64,000 nucleotides of DNA from Candidatus Scalindua sp. (GTDB lineage Bacteria; Planctomycetota; Brocadiia; Brocadiales; Scalinduaceae): the NCBI GenBank assembly GCA_031316155.1, contig JALDRB010000014.1:62001-126000 (forward strand). Direction: 5' to 3'. This document shows positions 1 to 9,809 of the stretch, piece after piece. Both the position numbers and the translations under genes were made by a program. The notes beneath the pieces were generated by a model. The model was not told the DNA's origin. It saw nothing but the letters and a program-made list of their open reading frames with translations, and did not search any database. How positions within the stretch are numbered: position 1 is the stretch's first letter; every line of letters starts with the position of its first letter.

Positions 1-1
1 C

Positions 2-523
2 CCCACTATTAAGGCTATGAATAGTGAAGACAGGCGTTACAAGGGTATTCTGTATGTAGGTTTGATGATCACGAAATCAGGACCTAAGGTATTGGAATTC
101 AATGTTCGTTTTGGAGATCCCGAAGCGCAGGTACTACTCACAAGAATGAAAAGTGATTTGGTCCCAATTATGCAAGCTACAATCACCGGCGGACTTGACA
201 ACATTGATATAGAATGGAAACCACAAACATCATTGTGTGTGGTGATGGCCTCAAAGGGATACCCCGGCCGGCATGTCAATGGAATGGAAATAACAGGATT
301 GAATCTCTTTAAGGATCAAGATGACACACAGGTTTTTCACGCGGGCACCCGGTATAACAATGGGAAAATTTTAACCAACGGTGGCCGTGTTCTCAATATC
401 GTAGCTTGCGGTAAGGATATCCGTGATGCGCAACAAAAAGCTTACGATGCAGTAGCCAAAATATCTTTTGAAGGTGCTTATTACCGGAAAGATATCGGAT
501 ACAAAGCACTGCTGGATAAATAG
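2..523 (+). CDS. purD: Phosphoribosylamine--glycine ligase, C-terminal part (cut by window edge)
   Basis: GAR synthetase joins phosphoribosylamine and glycine with ATP in the second step of purine synthesis, in the cytoplasm. The frame is open from the first bases of the window, so the gene begins upstream; the first in-window ATG (17) is internal. Visible are the end of the ATP-grasp domain, with the metal-binding stretch EFNVRFGDPEAQ, and the C-terminal domain containing VVMASKGYPG, both typical of PurD. About 174 codons are seen of the usual 420-430. The next gene starts within about 25-65 bases. PurE lies far away at 53 kb, so purine genes are scattered here. Family assignment is firm; nothing can be said about the missing N-terminal part. 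Confidence 0.93.
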   Translation, partial: PTIKAMNSEDRRYKGILYVGLMITKSGPKVLEFNVRFGDPEAQVLLTRMKSDLVPIMQATITGGLDNIDIEWKPQTSLCVVMASKGYPGRHVNGMEITGLNLFKDQDDTQVFHAGTRYNNGKILTNGGRVLNIVACGKDIRDAQQKAYDAVAKISFEGAYYRKDIGYKALLDK

Positions 524-544
524 CTTCCCAGATACCTGTATCTT

Positions 545-1345
545 TTGCGGAAAACAGCATTGGTTCTGGTTAATAAACAGACTGATATGATACGCACTAA
601 AATTCCTATCAAGAACATAAGAGCAAAGTTGAACAGAGGGGTTAAGATTGCTACCGGGGAGATTAAGTCAAAAATCCCCATTTATATTGATTTCTTAATA
701 ACACTTGCCTGTATTGGCAAAAATCTGTCGCTCGACATTGATAATGGATTTATCAAGATCAGGGAAGATCTCATTAATGACTATTTAAAAGGTGTGCCTC
801 TTGAAGACAAGGGATTGAGATCTATCAGAATTTCGTGTAATGAGTACGGTGCATCTTTTTTTGTCGAAATAAAAAAATTTCTTCTCGACGGAACAATAGA
901 GATACCATTTACGGTTGATAATTTTATTTTCAATAAAGAAAAAAAGATTATTACTTTCCGGTTCGGTAATAAAAAAGTCAACAAAGTAAAAAATTGTTAT
1001 TCCAAAATCGCCTTCTGGTTTATGGCATCAATACTCAATATATTTTTGAGAAAAGGAGAGCAATTAACAGGCAACCTTGTTCTCCCGGATTCTCTTGTTG
1101 CAAATCGTGATGGCACCTACACGTTGGATCTTAATCGCATTGCAGAGCTGAATGAACTATTTAGTAAAGGTGTCATTAACTTAAAATACTGGGATTTTAT
1201 ATCAATAGACAAGTTATCGTTTGGGGAAAAGTTGGTAGTTCTCAGACTTTTGCGTAACCGTGCAATGATAATAAAAATGACTCTTGGTTTTATAGAGATT
1301 TTACCGGTTGGCAGATTAATCAGACCTCTATTAAACAGATTTTAA
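545..1345 (+). CDS. Conserved-looking protein of unknown function, about 252-266 aa
   Basis: I do not recognise this protein. The longest frame begins at a TTG (545); an ATG at 587 (protein starting MIRTKIPIKN) is an equally good choice because no clear Shine-Dalgarno sequence precedes either. The sequence is rich in Lys, Ile and Leu, with predicted alternation of beta strands and helices in the middle, a short hydrophobic stretch near residues 165-180 (IAFWFMASILNIFL) and a hydrophobic, basic C-terminus. There is no signal peptide. It follows purD closely on the same strand and may be co-transcribed, but the content gives no hint of a purine-related job. Codon use and length suggest a real gene. 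Confidence 0.7.
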   Translation: MRKTALVLVNKQTDMIRTKIPIKNIRAKLNRGVKIATGEIKSKIPIYIDFLITLACIGKNLSLDIDNGFIKIREDLINDYLKGVPLEDKGLRSIRISCNEYGASFFVEIKKFLLDGTIEIPFTVDNFIFNKEKKIITFRFGNKKVNKVKNCYSKIAFWFMASILNIFLRKGEQLTGNLVLPDSLVANRDGTYTLDLNRIAELNELFSKGVINLKYWDFISIDKLSFGEKLVVLRLLRNRAMIIKMTLGFIEILPVGRLIRPLLNRF

Positions 1346-1375
1346 TTATTTCTTTTAAATAATTATGATAAATCC

Positions 1376-1404
1376 TTGACAAATGAAAGTAAATATATGA
1401 GAAT
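1376..1404 (+). promoter_or_regulatory. Candidate sigma70 promoter for speD-speE
   Basis: A perfect -35 hexamer TTGACA (1376-1381) is followed after 17 bases by GAGAAT (1399-1404), four of six matches to a -10 box. It lies about 180 bases before the speD start, just after the end of the preceding gene. The weak -10 makes this tentative. Confidence 0.35.
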
Positions 1405-1584
1405 CTCCGTTCTGTTTAAATTAAGACAGTTTCTTTAATTCAAATAGTGAAAAGAGTAATTTTTGGGCATACCAGATGTTTCCTGTCATGTTTGTCTTTT
1501 TATTACATTCTCAAGGGAAACCGGCACGATAAATTATTCTTTATCTTTTCTTTTTTGTATTTTTGTTGGGGGAGGGGGTAGAGG

Positions 1585-1974
1585 ATGGAAGCATATGGAA
1601 GACATCTCATCCTTGAGATGTGGGATTGTAAGAGAGACGTACTTAATGACGCAAATAAGATTATCGAGCTTATTAGTAATTCAGCCAATGAGGCCGGAGC
1701 CACGGTAATTAAACAATTTTACCATGAATTTATCCCATCAGGAATAACGGGTGTAGCCATTTTGGCTGAGTCTCACATAGCAATTCATACTTGGCCTGTT
1801 GAAGGTTATGTAGCCGTTGATGTATTCACCTGTGGAAGGAATTGCGATCCGCAGTTGGCGGTAAATTTATTAATAAGTGGTTTTGAACCCAAAGATCATA
1901 CTACGCTGGAGATTAAGAGGGGATCACCACTCATAAAGGGTACGTTGCTTTCTGAAGCCTTTTCAACTGCATAG
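1585..1974 (+). CDS. speD: S-adenosylmethionine decarboxylase proenzyme (short prokaryotic type)
   Basis: Makes decarboxylated AdoMet, the aminopropyl donor for polyamine synthesis. The 129-aa length fits the short bacterial/archaeal class that self-cleaves into two chains. The cleavage motif ESHIAIHTWP is present near residues 61-70; the Ser becomes the catalytic pyruvoyl group. A downstream DVFTCG segment with the catalytic Cys is also present. The start ATG follows a very G-rich stretch (about 1567-1582) that contains the ribosome-binding site. The gene lies 8 bases before speE on the same strand, so the two steps of spermidine formation are almost certainly one operon. Assignment is firm. 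Confidence 0.95.
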   Translation: MEAYGRHLILEMWDCKRDVLNDANKIIELISNSANEAGATVIKQFYHEFIPSGITGVAILAESHIAIHTWPVEGYVAVDVFTCGRNCDPQLAVNLLISGFEPKDHTTLEIKRGSPLIKGTLLSEAFSTA

Positions 1975-1982
1975 GATTTTAT

Positions 1983-2921
1983 ATGTCAAAAAAAGAAATT
2001 CCTTCACGATGGATATACGATTATTTTAGCCCGTTTGAAGTCCACAAACATGCTATCAAGGGAACCTTATTTCACGGAAATTCAGAATTTCAGGAGATCG
2101 TGGTAGCCGAAACTGACTGTTTCGGTCGATGCCTTATTCTTGATAATGAGTTTCAATCAGCCGAGTTTGATGAATATGTTTACCATGAATCGCTGGTACA
2201 GCCTGCATTACTTTTGCATCCTATGCCTGCAAAAGTGGCAATTATTGGAGGAGGGGAGGGCGCTGCTTTAAGAGAGGTTCTCCGTCATAAATCGGTTAAC
2301 AAGGCCGTGATGGTAGATATTGATGAAAAGGTTGTAGAGTGTTCCAAGGCGTACCTTCCAACCTTTCATAACGGGGGGTTTTCTGATGAAAGAACCGTAC
2401 TCCTGTTTAGGGATGGGAGAGAGTTTTTAGAAGAGTCTAATGAACTCTTTGATGTTATCATTATGGATATTACCTGTCCTTTGGAAGAAGGGCCTTCTTA
2501 CAAACTCTTTACAAAAGAATTCTATGAGCTGGTAAAGAAAAAACTCACAGGCCAAGGAATTTTTGCTATCCAAGCCAGCACTACTTCACCGATCGCCTTG
2601 GATACCTATTCAATCCTTAATAGAACCCTGAGTGCGGTTTTTGCAAACGTGTTTCCCTACGCCGCTTACATACCATTTTTTGCTATAAATTGGGGTTTTA
2701 ATCTTGCAACAGACAGCCTTGATCCTACGCTACTGAATAGAGAGGAGATAGACAGGAGGATTACTGAAAGAGTTAAGGGAGAATTAAAATTCTATGATGG
2801 AATTACACATCAGGCAATCTTCAACCTTCCCAAGTATGTAAGAAAGGCTCTCACACTTCAAACACACATAAATCTGGATAACAGTCCGCTCAAGGAAAAA
2901 TATCCTGGACGTAATGTATAA
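1983..2921 (+). CDS. speE: Polyamine aminopropyltransferase (spermidine/thermospermine synthase family)
   Basis: Transfers the aminopropyl group of decarboxylated AdoMet, made by the adjacent speD product, to a diamine or polyamine. The 312-aa protein has the small N-terminal beta domain, then the Rossmann methyltransferase-like core with the nucleotide motif IGGGEGA near residue 80 and the acidic loop MVDIDEKVVE. The active-site region reads MDITCPLEEGPSYKLFTKEFY split across residues 159-179; spermidine synthases usually have a D(S/T)(D/S)DP-type sequence, while the EGP-x-Y-K-L-(F/Y)-T pattern resembles thermospermine synthases and their archaeal/bacterial relatives. The exact product (spermidine or thermospermine) therefore stays open. 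Operon partner of speD (8-base gap). Confidence 0.9.
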   Translation: MSKKEIPSRWIYDYFSPFEVHKHAIKGTLFHGNSEFQEIVVAETDCFGRCLILDNEFQSAEFDEYVYHESLVQPALLLHPMPAKVAIIGGGEGAALREVLRHKSVNKAVMVDIDEKVVECSKAYLPTFHNGGFSDERTVLLFRDGREFLEESNELFDVIIMDITCPLEEGPSYKLFTKEFYELVKKKLTGQGIFAIQASTTSPIALDTYSILNRTLSAVFANVFPYAAYIPFFAINWGFNLATDSLDPTLLNREEIDRRITERVKGELKFYDGITHQAIFNLPKYVRKALTLQTHINLDNSPLKEKYPGRNV

Positions 2922-3135
2922 TGTTATTATACTTCATGTTACGTAACAAGTATACAAAAATTGTTTCTTTTTTCCGTCCAAATAGATAATGCGTGAATGA
3001 ACTCACCCAAATCATTGTATTTTTACCAGTTTAATTGGTATGATTATGAGGATATTAATAAACAGCATTTATTTTCATAGCCTCGAAAAATATCTCAACA
3101 TTTCTTAATCAATTTTTTTTATCAGGGAGTGGAAT

Positions 3136-3453
3136 ATGTCTTATAAGCTACCGTCACAATTTAAAACCCTTGCCAAAGAATATCCGGATGTATGTACTGC
3201 ATTCGAAAATCTGGGAAAGCACTGCCATGAAGCCGGCCCCTTGGATGAAAAGACAAGAAGGATAGCAAAACTTGGAATAGCCGTAGGTGCCGGTTCTGAG
3301 GGAGCAGTTCATTCGGCAGTGAGAAATGCGTTAGAAGCAGGTTTATCAAAGGAAGAGATTATGCACGTCTGTATACTATCGATTACCACAATAGGACTAC
3401 CACCCGCTGTGGCAACGATGACCTGGATTAAGGACTTGATTGAGGAGAGATAA
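3136..3453 (+). CDS. Carboxymuconolactone decarboxylase / AhpD-like family protein without CxxC
   Basis: A 105-aa all-helical protein of the CMD/AhpD fold. The family signature around residues 54-75 is present (GSEGAVHSAVRNALEAGLSK), with the conserved His, but the place where AhpD-type reductases carry the redox-active Cys pair has no cysteine. A thiol peroxidase role is therefore unlikely; single-domain relatives without Cys are often of unknown function. A good ribosome-binding site (AGGGAGTGG) sits a few bases before the ATG. The 214 bases upstream contain nothing I recognise. It converges on pckG with a hairpin between them. Confidence 0.85.
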   Translation: MSYKLPSQFKTLAKEYPDVCTAFENLGKHCHEAGPLDEKTRRIAKLGIAVGAGSEGAVHSAVRNALEAGLSKEEIMHVCILSITTIGLPPAVATMTWIKDLIEER

Positions 3454-3559
3454 CGTACTAAGGTAATGCCAAAAGCAGGAAAGATTGTATAATTCAGAAT
3501 TCTGTGTTAATTAATGAGAACACAAACTTGGTGTAACTGCCCTTTTAAACTACTTAACT

Positions 3560-3582
3560 GCTGCACAGGTTTCCTGTGCAGC
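3560..3582. terminator. Perfect 10-bp hairpin between convergent genes
   Basis: GCTGCACAGG, a TTT loop and CCTGTGCAGC form a perfect stem. A pyrimidine-rich, T-containing tract follows on the plus strand, and a weaker T-rich stretch on the minus strand. Its position between the ends of the CMD-like gene and pckG suggests a shared terminator. Confidence 0.65.
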
Positions 3583-3613
3583 ATATCGCTCTTCCCTTTT
3601 AATATTTTCTTCT

Positions 3614-5431
3614 TCACCCAATATTTGAATTTTCCAAACGTCTTTCCAGAGCAGCTAATTCGTCTTGAAGCCCGGCAGGCATTCTGTCTCCAAATTTTGC
3701 AAAGTGTGCCTTCATGAGGGGTATTTGTTGTTTCCACTCTTCAGTGTCCACTTTTAAGAGTTCCTCTAAATCTTGATGAGAAATATTCAAACCATCAAGA
3801 CATAAGGCATCCTTAGTGGGAACCCAACCTATCGGTGTTTTCTCAGCCTTTCCTTCACCGCAGATCCTCTCTATCACCCATTTCAAAACACGACTGTTCT
3901 CTCCATATCCCGGCCAGAGAAAACTGCCTTTTCTGTTCTTACGAAACCAGTTCACATAGAAAATTTTGGGTAATTTTTCACTATCTGTTTTTTTACCAAT
4001 TTCGAGCCAATGATTGAAATAGTCTCCCATGTGGTAGCCACAGAAAGGTAACATAGCGAACGGGTCATAGCGAAGTTCACCAACCTTACCTGCTGCAGCA
4101 GCGGTCTTTTCAGAGGAAACAATAGAGCCTAAGAAAGTTCCATGCTGCCAGTTAAAGGATTGGTGAATTAAAGGCACAACACTTGCGCGACGTCCTCCAA
4201 AAAGAAATGCCGAGATCGGAACTCCTTTAGGATCTTCCCATGCAGGATCTATAACTGGGCACTGGCTGGCTGGTGCAGTAAAACGTGCATTTGGGTGTGC
4301 TGCCGGAGTGCCTTTATCAGGTGTCCATTCATTACCTTTCCAATCAGTTAATTTAGCAGGCAATTCATCCGTCATCTCTTCCCACCAAACATCGCCATCT
4401 TCCGTATAGGCAACATTAGTAAAAATACAGTTTTCTTTCATGGTAAGCATACAGTTTGGATTTGTTTTCATGGATGTTCCAGGTGCAACACCAAAAAAAC
4501 CTGCTTCAGGATTAATCGCGTAAAGACGCCCATCCTCACCAAACTTCATCCAGGCTATATCATCACCAACGCATTCTACTTTCCATCCCGGAATGGTTGG
4601 TATCATCATTGCGAGATTGGTTTTACCACAGGCACTTGGAAACGCTGCAGTAATATATTTTTTTTCACCATCAGGAGGTGTAATACCCAAAATAAGCATG
4701 TGTTCAGCAAGCCAACCCTCTTCTCGTGCCATCGAAGAGGCAATTCTTAGGGCAAAACATTTTTTTCCTAATAAAGCATTTCCCCCATAACCCGAACCAT
4801 AGGACCATATGGTTCGTTCTTCAGGAAAATGAGTAATGTATTTATTATTAACATCACACGGCCAGGGAACATCCTTTACGCCTTCTATCAATGGCATCCC
4901 TACAGAATGGATACAAGGTATAAAGACTCCATCTTCACCTAAAATATCTAAAACCGATTTCCCCATGCGGGTCATAATTCTTTTATTGTTAACAACATAA
5001 GCCGAATCTGTTAATACGACACCAATATGTGAGATTTTTGAACCTAGTGGTCCCATACAAAATGGAACAATGTACATAGTGCGACCCTTCATGCAACCGG
5101 TGTAAAGCTTGATCATCTCGGCTTTCATTTCATCAGTATCACGCCAGTTGTTTGTTGGGCCAGCGTCTTCCATGTTTTTTGTGCAAACAAATGTTCTATC
5201 TTCTACCCGTGCTACGTCAGCAGGATCTGATTTTACCCAGTAACTATTTGGCCTTTTTTCATCATTTAATCTTACATACGTACCGTTCTTCACCATCATC
5301 TCAGCCAGTTCATCATATTCTTCTTTGCTTCCATCGCACCAGATAACCTGATCGGGTTGACACATTTTTGTTATCTCATCAACCCATGATAGAAGTTTTT
5401 TATTTTGTGTTAATGGTGTTTTACTACCCAT
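3614..5431 (-). CDS. pckG: Phosphoenolpyruvate carboxykinase (GTP)
   Basis: Interconverts oxaloacetate and PEP with GTP/GDP, linking C4 acids to gluconeogenesis in the cytoplasm. The 605-aa length is typical of the GTP enzyme. The P-loop with the hyper-reactive Cys reads [12 protein letters not shown] (residues 264-275, Cys268); the metal-binding GDDIAWM follows at 289-295, and the guanine-binding [13 protein letters not shown] lies further on. The start ATG is preceded by AGGAGA at good distance. It is transcribed away from a repeat-filled spacer and appears to be a single-gene unit. In an autotroph using 2-oxoacid:ferredoxin enzymes (korAB at 58 kb) it would serve gluconeogenesis or anaplerosis. 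Assignment is firm. Confidence 0.97.
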   Translation of the reverse strand: MGSKTPLTQNKKLLSWVDEITKMCQPDQVIWCDGSKEEYDELAEMMVKNGTYVRLNDEKRPNSYWVKSDPADVARVEDRTFVCTKNMEDAGPTNNWRDTDEMKAEMIKLYTGCMKGRTMYIVPFCMGPLGSKISHIGVVLTDSAYVVNNKRIMTRMGKSVLDILGEDGVFIPCIHSVGMPLIEGVKDVPWPCDVNNKYITHFPEERTIWSYGSGYGGNALLGKKCFALRIASSMAREEGWLAEHMLILGITPPDGEKKYITAAFPSACGKTNLAMMIPTIPGWKVECVGDDIAWMKFGEDGRLYAINPEAGFFGVAPGTSMKTNPNCMLTMKENCIFTNVAYTEDGDVWWEEMTDELPAKLTDWKGNEWTPDKGTPAAHPNARFTAPASQCPVIDPAWEDPKGVPISAFLFGGRRASVVPLIHQSFNWQHGTFLGSIVSSEKTAAAAGKVGELRYDPFAMLPFCGYHMGDYFNHWLEIGKKTDSEKLPKIFYVNWFRKNRKGSFLWPGYGENSRVLKWVIERICGEGKAEKTPIGWVPTKDALCLDGLNISHQDLEELLKVDTEEWKQQIPLMKAHFAKFGDRMPAGLQDELAALERRLENSNIG

Positions 5432-5475
5432 AAAGTCTCCTGTTTTTTTATGTAAGGTATAAAAAGATTAACAAT

Positions 5476-5641
5476 ATACTCATCTGATAATGGTTTTCGG
5501 ACAAAATCCAAAAATTATTTTGCCCGAGTAAAGTCCTCGGCGCCTTTTGTCCGTGGATACCTTCACCAAGATTTGGTTTCCAGACCGCCTGTGCGATGTA
5601 CGCAGACAGGTAAAACCGAAAACCAAATCGATTTTAGTATA
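5476..5641 (+). repeat. Dispersed MITE-like repeat, copy 1
   Basis: Starts with ATACTCATCTGATAATGG and ends with ATTTTAGTATA. Contains the shared core (AGTAAAGTCCTCGGCGCC, then CCTTCACCAAGATTTGG) and, near the right end, a short form of the inner hairpin (GCCTGTGCGATGTACGCAGAC at about 5586-5606, split by a small loop). Same layout as the copies at 41.9, 52.6, 58.3 and 63.9 kb. The remaining bases to 5935 show nothing I can name. Confidence 0.85.
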
Positions 5642-5935
5642 GTTCGTAAGGTTATACGCCAAACTCCCATGACTCAAATAATATAATAGAGGAGGATGGA
5701 AGGTTATCCGATAACACTGCTTGATAAAAAACCGTTTCACGACAGGAGAAGTTAGTATTTCGATATAATCGAAAACTTCCGGATCGTGGTAATTACAGTT
5801 TTGTCGCCTGATCCTCCAGACAATTGTTATCTAGCTCTTAATGAAGAAACATATTTCACAATCTTAGAACTAAACATAATATAAAGTAGAATTGAGGATC
5901 AAGCATATAACCTAAATAATTTAATTGTGTAACAA

Positions 5936-6277
5936 CTATGATGGGTTACCGTGTGAATAATTTTCGATAAACGATTTCACCAGAACTTTATTATCGTCAT
6001 CCAGGTTCGTGAACTTTATTCCAACTTCGTATTTGTCCAGTTGTTCCGAAAATTTAGTCCATACAACAACACCTTCGACCGAAATGTTGTTTGAAGACTC
6101 TTCTCTTTCATTAACCAGATCAGGCAATGATAATTTAAGTTCAACTAAATAATCAATCGGCAGCGGGTCATCTACAATAACACACATACCCGCTACAGAA
6201 ATGTTCATCGCTAACCCAAATCGCATGATGGTTAACTTTACATCAATCCGCGGAGACGTTCTTTTATCGACTTTCAT
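5936..6277 (-). CDS. PilZ-domain protein (c-di-GMP receptor)
   Basis: A 113-aa single-domain PilZ protein. The two c-di-GMP-binding motifs are visible: the basic RxxxR-type motif KRTSPRI at residues 5-11 and N-x-S-x-x-G (NISVAGM) at 26-32, followed by the six-strand barrel and a C-terminal helix. Such proteins bind c-di-GMP and act through protein contacts on motility, polysaccharide export or transcription. It stands alone, facing a 660-base spacer, so its partner is unknown. Other c-di-GMP elements in the window are the GGDEF-EAL protein at 39 kb and the riboswitch at 19.7 kb. Assignment good. Confidence 0.85.
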   Translation of the reverse strand: MKVDKRTSPRIDVKLTIMRFGLAMNISVAGMCVIVDDPLPIDYLVELKLSLPDLVNEREESSNNISVEGVVVWTKFSEQLDKYEVGIKFTNLDDDNKVLVKSFIENYSHGNPS

Positions 6278-6939
6278 ATTAATTTTCTATGCTAGACTTC
6301 ACAATCCCTCAAATATGCGATTTCGAAACGATTCTACAAAATACCCTTTAATAGTCAACCAAAAAAGAAAACGATCAAAACTTGTTGATAATTTCTCAAT
6401 GTTGTTTAATCAGTGGTAATATATCTATAAGAAAATTAAATGCAACTGCCTAGAAACTATTGGTAACTAGAAGAGAAATTGCATAGAGAAAATTCGATAT
6501 GTTGTGTCTTGTTACACAGGAGATTTAATAGAGCATGAATCATACCAAAAGCAAAATAATTTTTTAAACCACTAGAATAATAACTTCGACCAATAGGAGG
6601 CCGATAAATATTTTGATGATACATCTTTTGTATAATTTCAGATAAGGTATGTTGTTTTTATAAACACCATGATTTGTGGTAAGACTTTCAGATATTTTCA
6701 TGATTATTTAATCGCTTATAAAGACTACATTTTGTATAATTTGCCGTTTAGGAAAAAGAGTTAATCTGTTTTTTTTGGCATAAATATTGCGTATCATAGA
6801 GATTGCCTGTTTGCTTCAAAACGGTCTTTTATGGAGTTTATTTCCAAATTTTGCTATTATATTCAACTGTGTTGTTTACTCTGTATTAACCAGAGACCTA
6901 CCATTTTTTTATCATACTAGCATTTTTTAAGGTAAAACA
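6278..6939. other. AT-rich spacer, 660 bp
   Basis: Divergent region between the PilZ gene and wecB. No convincing frame on either strand, no strong hairpin and no copy of the dispersed repeat. It must hold the promoters of both neighbours, but I see no clear -35/-10 pair. Confidence 0.6.
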
Positions 6940-8048
6940 ATGAAAATAATTAATGTTGTGGGTGCACGTCCTAATTTTATGAAGATGGCTCCCATTATCA
7001 GTGAAATGAGTAAAACCGCTTCGATTAAGCAAATTCTCGTTCATACAGGACAGCATTACGATCGGAAAATGTCTAAACTGTTTTTTGAAGAACTTTGTCT
7101 CCCCAAACCGGACATAAACCTCGAAGTAGGTTCTGGATCTCACGCAGCTCAAACTGGCGAAATTATGAAAAGATTTGAACCCGTATTACTGGAACATAAA
7201 CCAGACTATCTCCTTGTAGTTGGAGACGTAAATTCTACTATTGCTTGTTCTCTGACAGCTTCAAAACTGGGAATCAAGATTATTCATGTGGAAGCAGGAC
7301 TAAGGAGTTTTGATCGGACAATGCCGGAAGAGATAAACAGAATCCTGACTGATGCACTTTCTGACTTACTTTTTACAACAGAGAAAAGTGCTAAAGACAA
7401 CCTCATGAAGGAGGGTATTGCAGAAGAAAAAATTTTCTTTGTCGGAAACGTTATGATTGATACCCTTTTAAAACATAAAGAAAAGGCAAATCAGTCAAAC
7501 ATCCTCATAGAGTTGGGCTACAGAGAAAAATCTTATTGCCTTGTAACATTGCATCGTCCCAGTAATGTAGACAACAGAGAAACCCTTGAGAGATTGATTT
7601 CGGCTTTTAAGGAATTATCAAAAACTCTGCCCATTATCTTTCTTCATCCAAGAACGAGGGAAAGGATCGAAAAGTTTAACTTATTAGCTGATACCGCAGG
7701 TAAAACAGATAAAGAGACAAGGGTTGTATTCATTTGTGCGATCCTATCGGTTATCTTGATTTCATGAAATTGGTGGCTAATGCACGTTTGGTAATGACTG
7801 ATTCAGGAGGTATTCAAGAAGAGACAACCATACTGGGAGTCCCGTGTCTTACCCTGAGAGAAAATACCGAAAGACCGGTAACGGTCACAGAAGGAACGAA
7901 TGCCATTGTCGGAACAGACAAAAAGAAAATTGTAGAAATGGGTTATCAGATGCTCAAGGGGAACTATGTGAAAGGACGCATTCCCGAACTCTGGGATGGA
8001 AAAGCTTCTGAAAGAATAGTAAAGGTGTTGTTAGAATACAAATGCTGA
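6940..8048 (+). pseudogene. wecB: UDP-N-acetylglucosamine 2-epimerase (non-hydrolysing), frameshifted
   Basis: Converts UDP-GlcNAc to UDP-ManNAc for surface polysaccharide precursors. The first frame (6940-7767) carries the family start VVGARPNFMKMAPII, the VEAGLRSFDRTMPEE catalytic segment and VTLHRPSNVD. The remainder, with MTDSGGIQEETTILGVPCL and RENTERPVT, is in a different frame (7734-8048). The two overlap at about 7734-7767, where the expected continuation (CDPIGYLDFMKL) is in the second frame, so one base is lost or gained there. Joined, the protein is about 369 aa, the normal length with all motifs intact. This is either a recent pseudogene or a sequencing error. No second epimerase is in the window. 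Confidence 0.88.
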
Positions 8049-8436
8049 TAATGGTATTGTGTCATGAATCTCTTTGCACTTTGCATTTTGCATTATCTCA
8101 TCCAATGCATGTGATAATTGCTTTTATAGCGTAATCTGTTTATCATGGCCATTTTCCTCAATTCAAAGTTTACTCCTGCATTTCTCACCTCTCCCCCTCT
8201 AATACTCATAAGGTTTTTCTCTCCATTTATCCTGTTCCATTCTATTACCACACCAATACCCGATAAAAATCTTAATCCTGCGTTTCACAATAGTTTATAA
8301 CTTGCTATGTTTTCCGAATACCATTGCATTTTCTCTACTTACCTGTTACTCTCTAGTTAAGCAAGGTGAAAAGTATTTAGGTTCCGTCTTTTTCTTGCTG
8401 CTCCTCGTATTATTTACCACAATTTATCGTTATGCA

Positions 8437-9411
8437 ATGGATATAAATCAAGTCTTTATCAGAGATATCGATATTTCATCAGTAGGACACAAGAGGTATT
8501 TGTCTAGTTATGGACGAGTTCTGAATGGTGTAATCGATTCGGTCAGCAAGGTGGGATTAATAAATCCCGTGCTCATAAAAAGAAATACAAGTAACACGAT
8601 GTATACAACAGTATGCGGTTATCAACGAATTCTTGCTTTTCAGGAACTAGGGTTAAAAAGCATTGCCGCAAGGATTGTTGTTGGACTTACAGATGTAGAA
8701 CTTCTTCTCATGAGTCTTCACGACAATTTATTCTCCAGGGGATTTCATGATATAGAAAAGGCCATAATCCTAAAAAATTTCCAGGAGATTGGTTATATCA
8801 ATAAGAGGTTGTTGACTGATATCGCCCCTCTTTTAAGGATCCCACAAAATGAGAAGCTGGTAGAGAGATACATTTCTCTTTTACAACTTGAAAAAGAAGT
8901 GGTTGATTCTGTAGCCAAACAGGAACTAGAACTTGAAAAGGCATTTCTTCTTATTCCTCTTGAAGATTCCGAGAGAGATTGTGTTTACAATCTTCTCTAT
9001 AAGGAAACGAGAACAAATGTAAATGAAGCCAAAGAAACATTGAGAAATTTACTTGACCTTAAACTGATCAAGCAGACAGCGATACCCGAACTGTTCATGA
9101 CAAAGGAGATCAGAGACATTCTCCAGGACAAAAGAAGGAATAAAAGACAAAAGGGAGAAAGTCTTTACCGTTTAATCAAACATATGCGCTATCCAACCAT
9201 CAGTAGAAAGGAAGCAGAGTTTGCTCAATCGATTAAAGAGTTGGGGCTCGACAATAGCATTCGTATTAATCATGCCCCATTCTTTGAAAAAGATGAAGTT
9301 CAGATAACTATAAAGTTTTCTGACGAAAAAAATTTAAAGAACCACCTTGAGAGAGTTTTGTCCCATCTGCGTGCCGGCTCTATTAAGAATATCTTACCAG
9401 AACAAGGATAA
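8437..9411 (+). CDS. ParB/Spo0J-like nuclease-domain protein
   Basis: About 324 aa from the ATG at 8437; the frame is open back to 8302, but the upstream 45 residues include a hydrophobic run unlike a ParB N-terminus and are probably not translated. Residues 1-100 resemble the ParB N-terminal domain: INPVLIKR, then a CGYQRILAFQELG segment in place of GERRxRAA, then a region like the helix that follows it. The middle resembles the helical KorB/ParB DNA-binding part; the C-terminal third is unfamiliar. There is no parA and no parS-like site nearby, so a role in chromosome partition is doubtful. The bases from 8049 to 8436 hold no recognised feature. Confidence 0.65.
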   Translation: MDINQVFIRDIDISSVGHKRYLSSYGRVLNGVIDSVSKVGLINPVLIKRNTSNTMYTTVCGYQRILAFQELGLKSIAARIVVGLTDVELLLMSLHDNLFSRGFHDIEKAIILKNFQEIGYINKRLLTDIAPLLRIPQNEKLVERYISLLQLEKEVVDSVAKQELELEKAFLLIPLEDSERDCVYNLLYKETRTNVNEAKETLRNLLDLKLIKQTAIPELFMTKEIRDILQDKRRNKRQKGESLYRLIKHMRYPTISRKEAEFAQSIKELGLDNSIRINHAPFFEKDEVQITIKFSDEKNLKNHLERVLSHLRAGSIKNILPEQG

Positions 9412-9432
9412 ATTATTTCTGAGACATTACAT

Positions 9433-9504
9433 TTGATAATTGTAGGTGTTGACATAGGTGGAACGTTTACGGATTTTGTATCATTTAAAGATTCCCGTAA
9501 TTGA
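9433..9504 (+). pseudogene. Remnant of hydantoinase/oxoprolinase (HyuA-type) N-terminus
   Basis: This 23-codon stretch reads VGVDIGGTFTDFV followed by SFKD and a stop. GVDIGGTFTD is the highly characteristic phosphate-binding start of the HyuA/N-methylhydantoinase family, normally followed by about 600 more residues. The rest is absent or unrecognisable; the following 300 bases (to 9809) contain only short fragments. This is the trace of a deleted gene. Confidence 0.6.
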
Positions 9505-9809
9505 TATATATACCGCCCAAATATATATGTAACATTGATGAATATGAAAACCTGATGATAAAGAAAAGATAACGATAGTGGCGCATTGTGTTACCAGAGA
9601 GGCAAAGAGTTGGTTCATGATAGTAACATCAGTAGGAAGTTTAAAAAACAGCTGATTGACAAAGGGAGAAAGACTATTTATAGTGTGTTAACATAAAAGA
9701 AAAGATCAGCAGCATTTTCGGCTGTGATTTCTGAATATCATTAGTGAATCCTGAATATGATTATGTATGATGTTATTTTGTTGATTATTTTGATGAGGGG
9801 GTTTGAGAA

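Noticed and set aside
1463-1708. Open frame overlapping speD
   Set aside because: Different frame from the well-supported speD, no family features.
8302-8436. Hydrophobic N-terminal extension of the ParB-like protein
   Set aside because: The extension is unlike ParB proteins, and an ATG at 8437 gives a normal start; kept only as a note.
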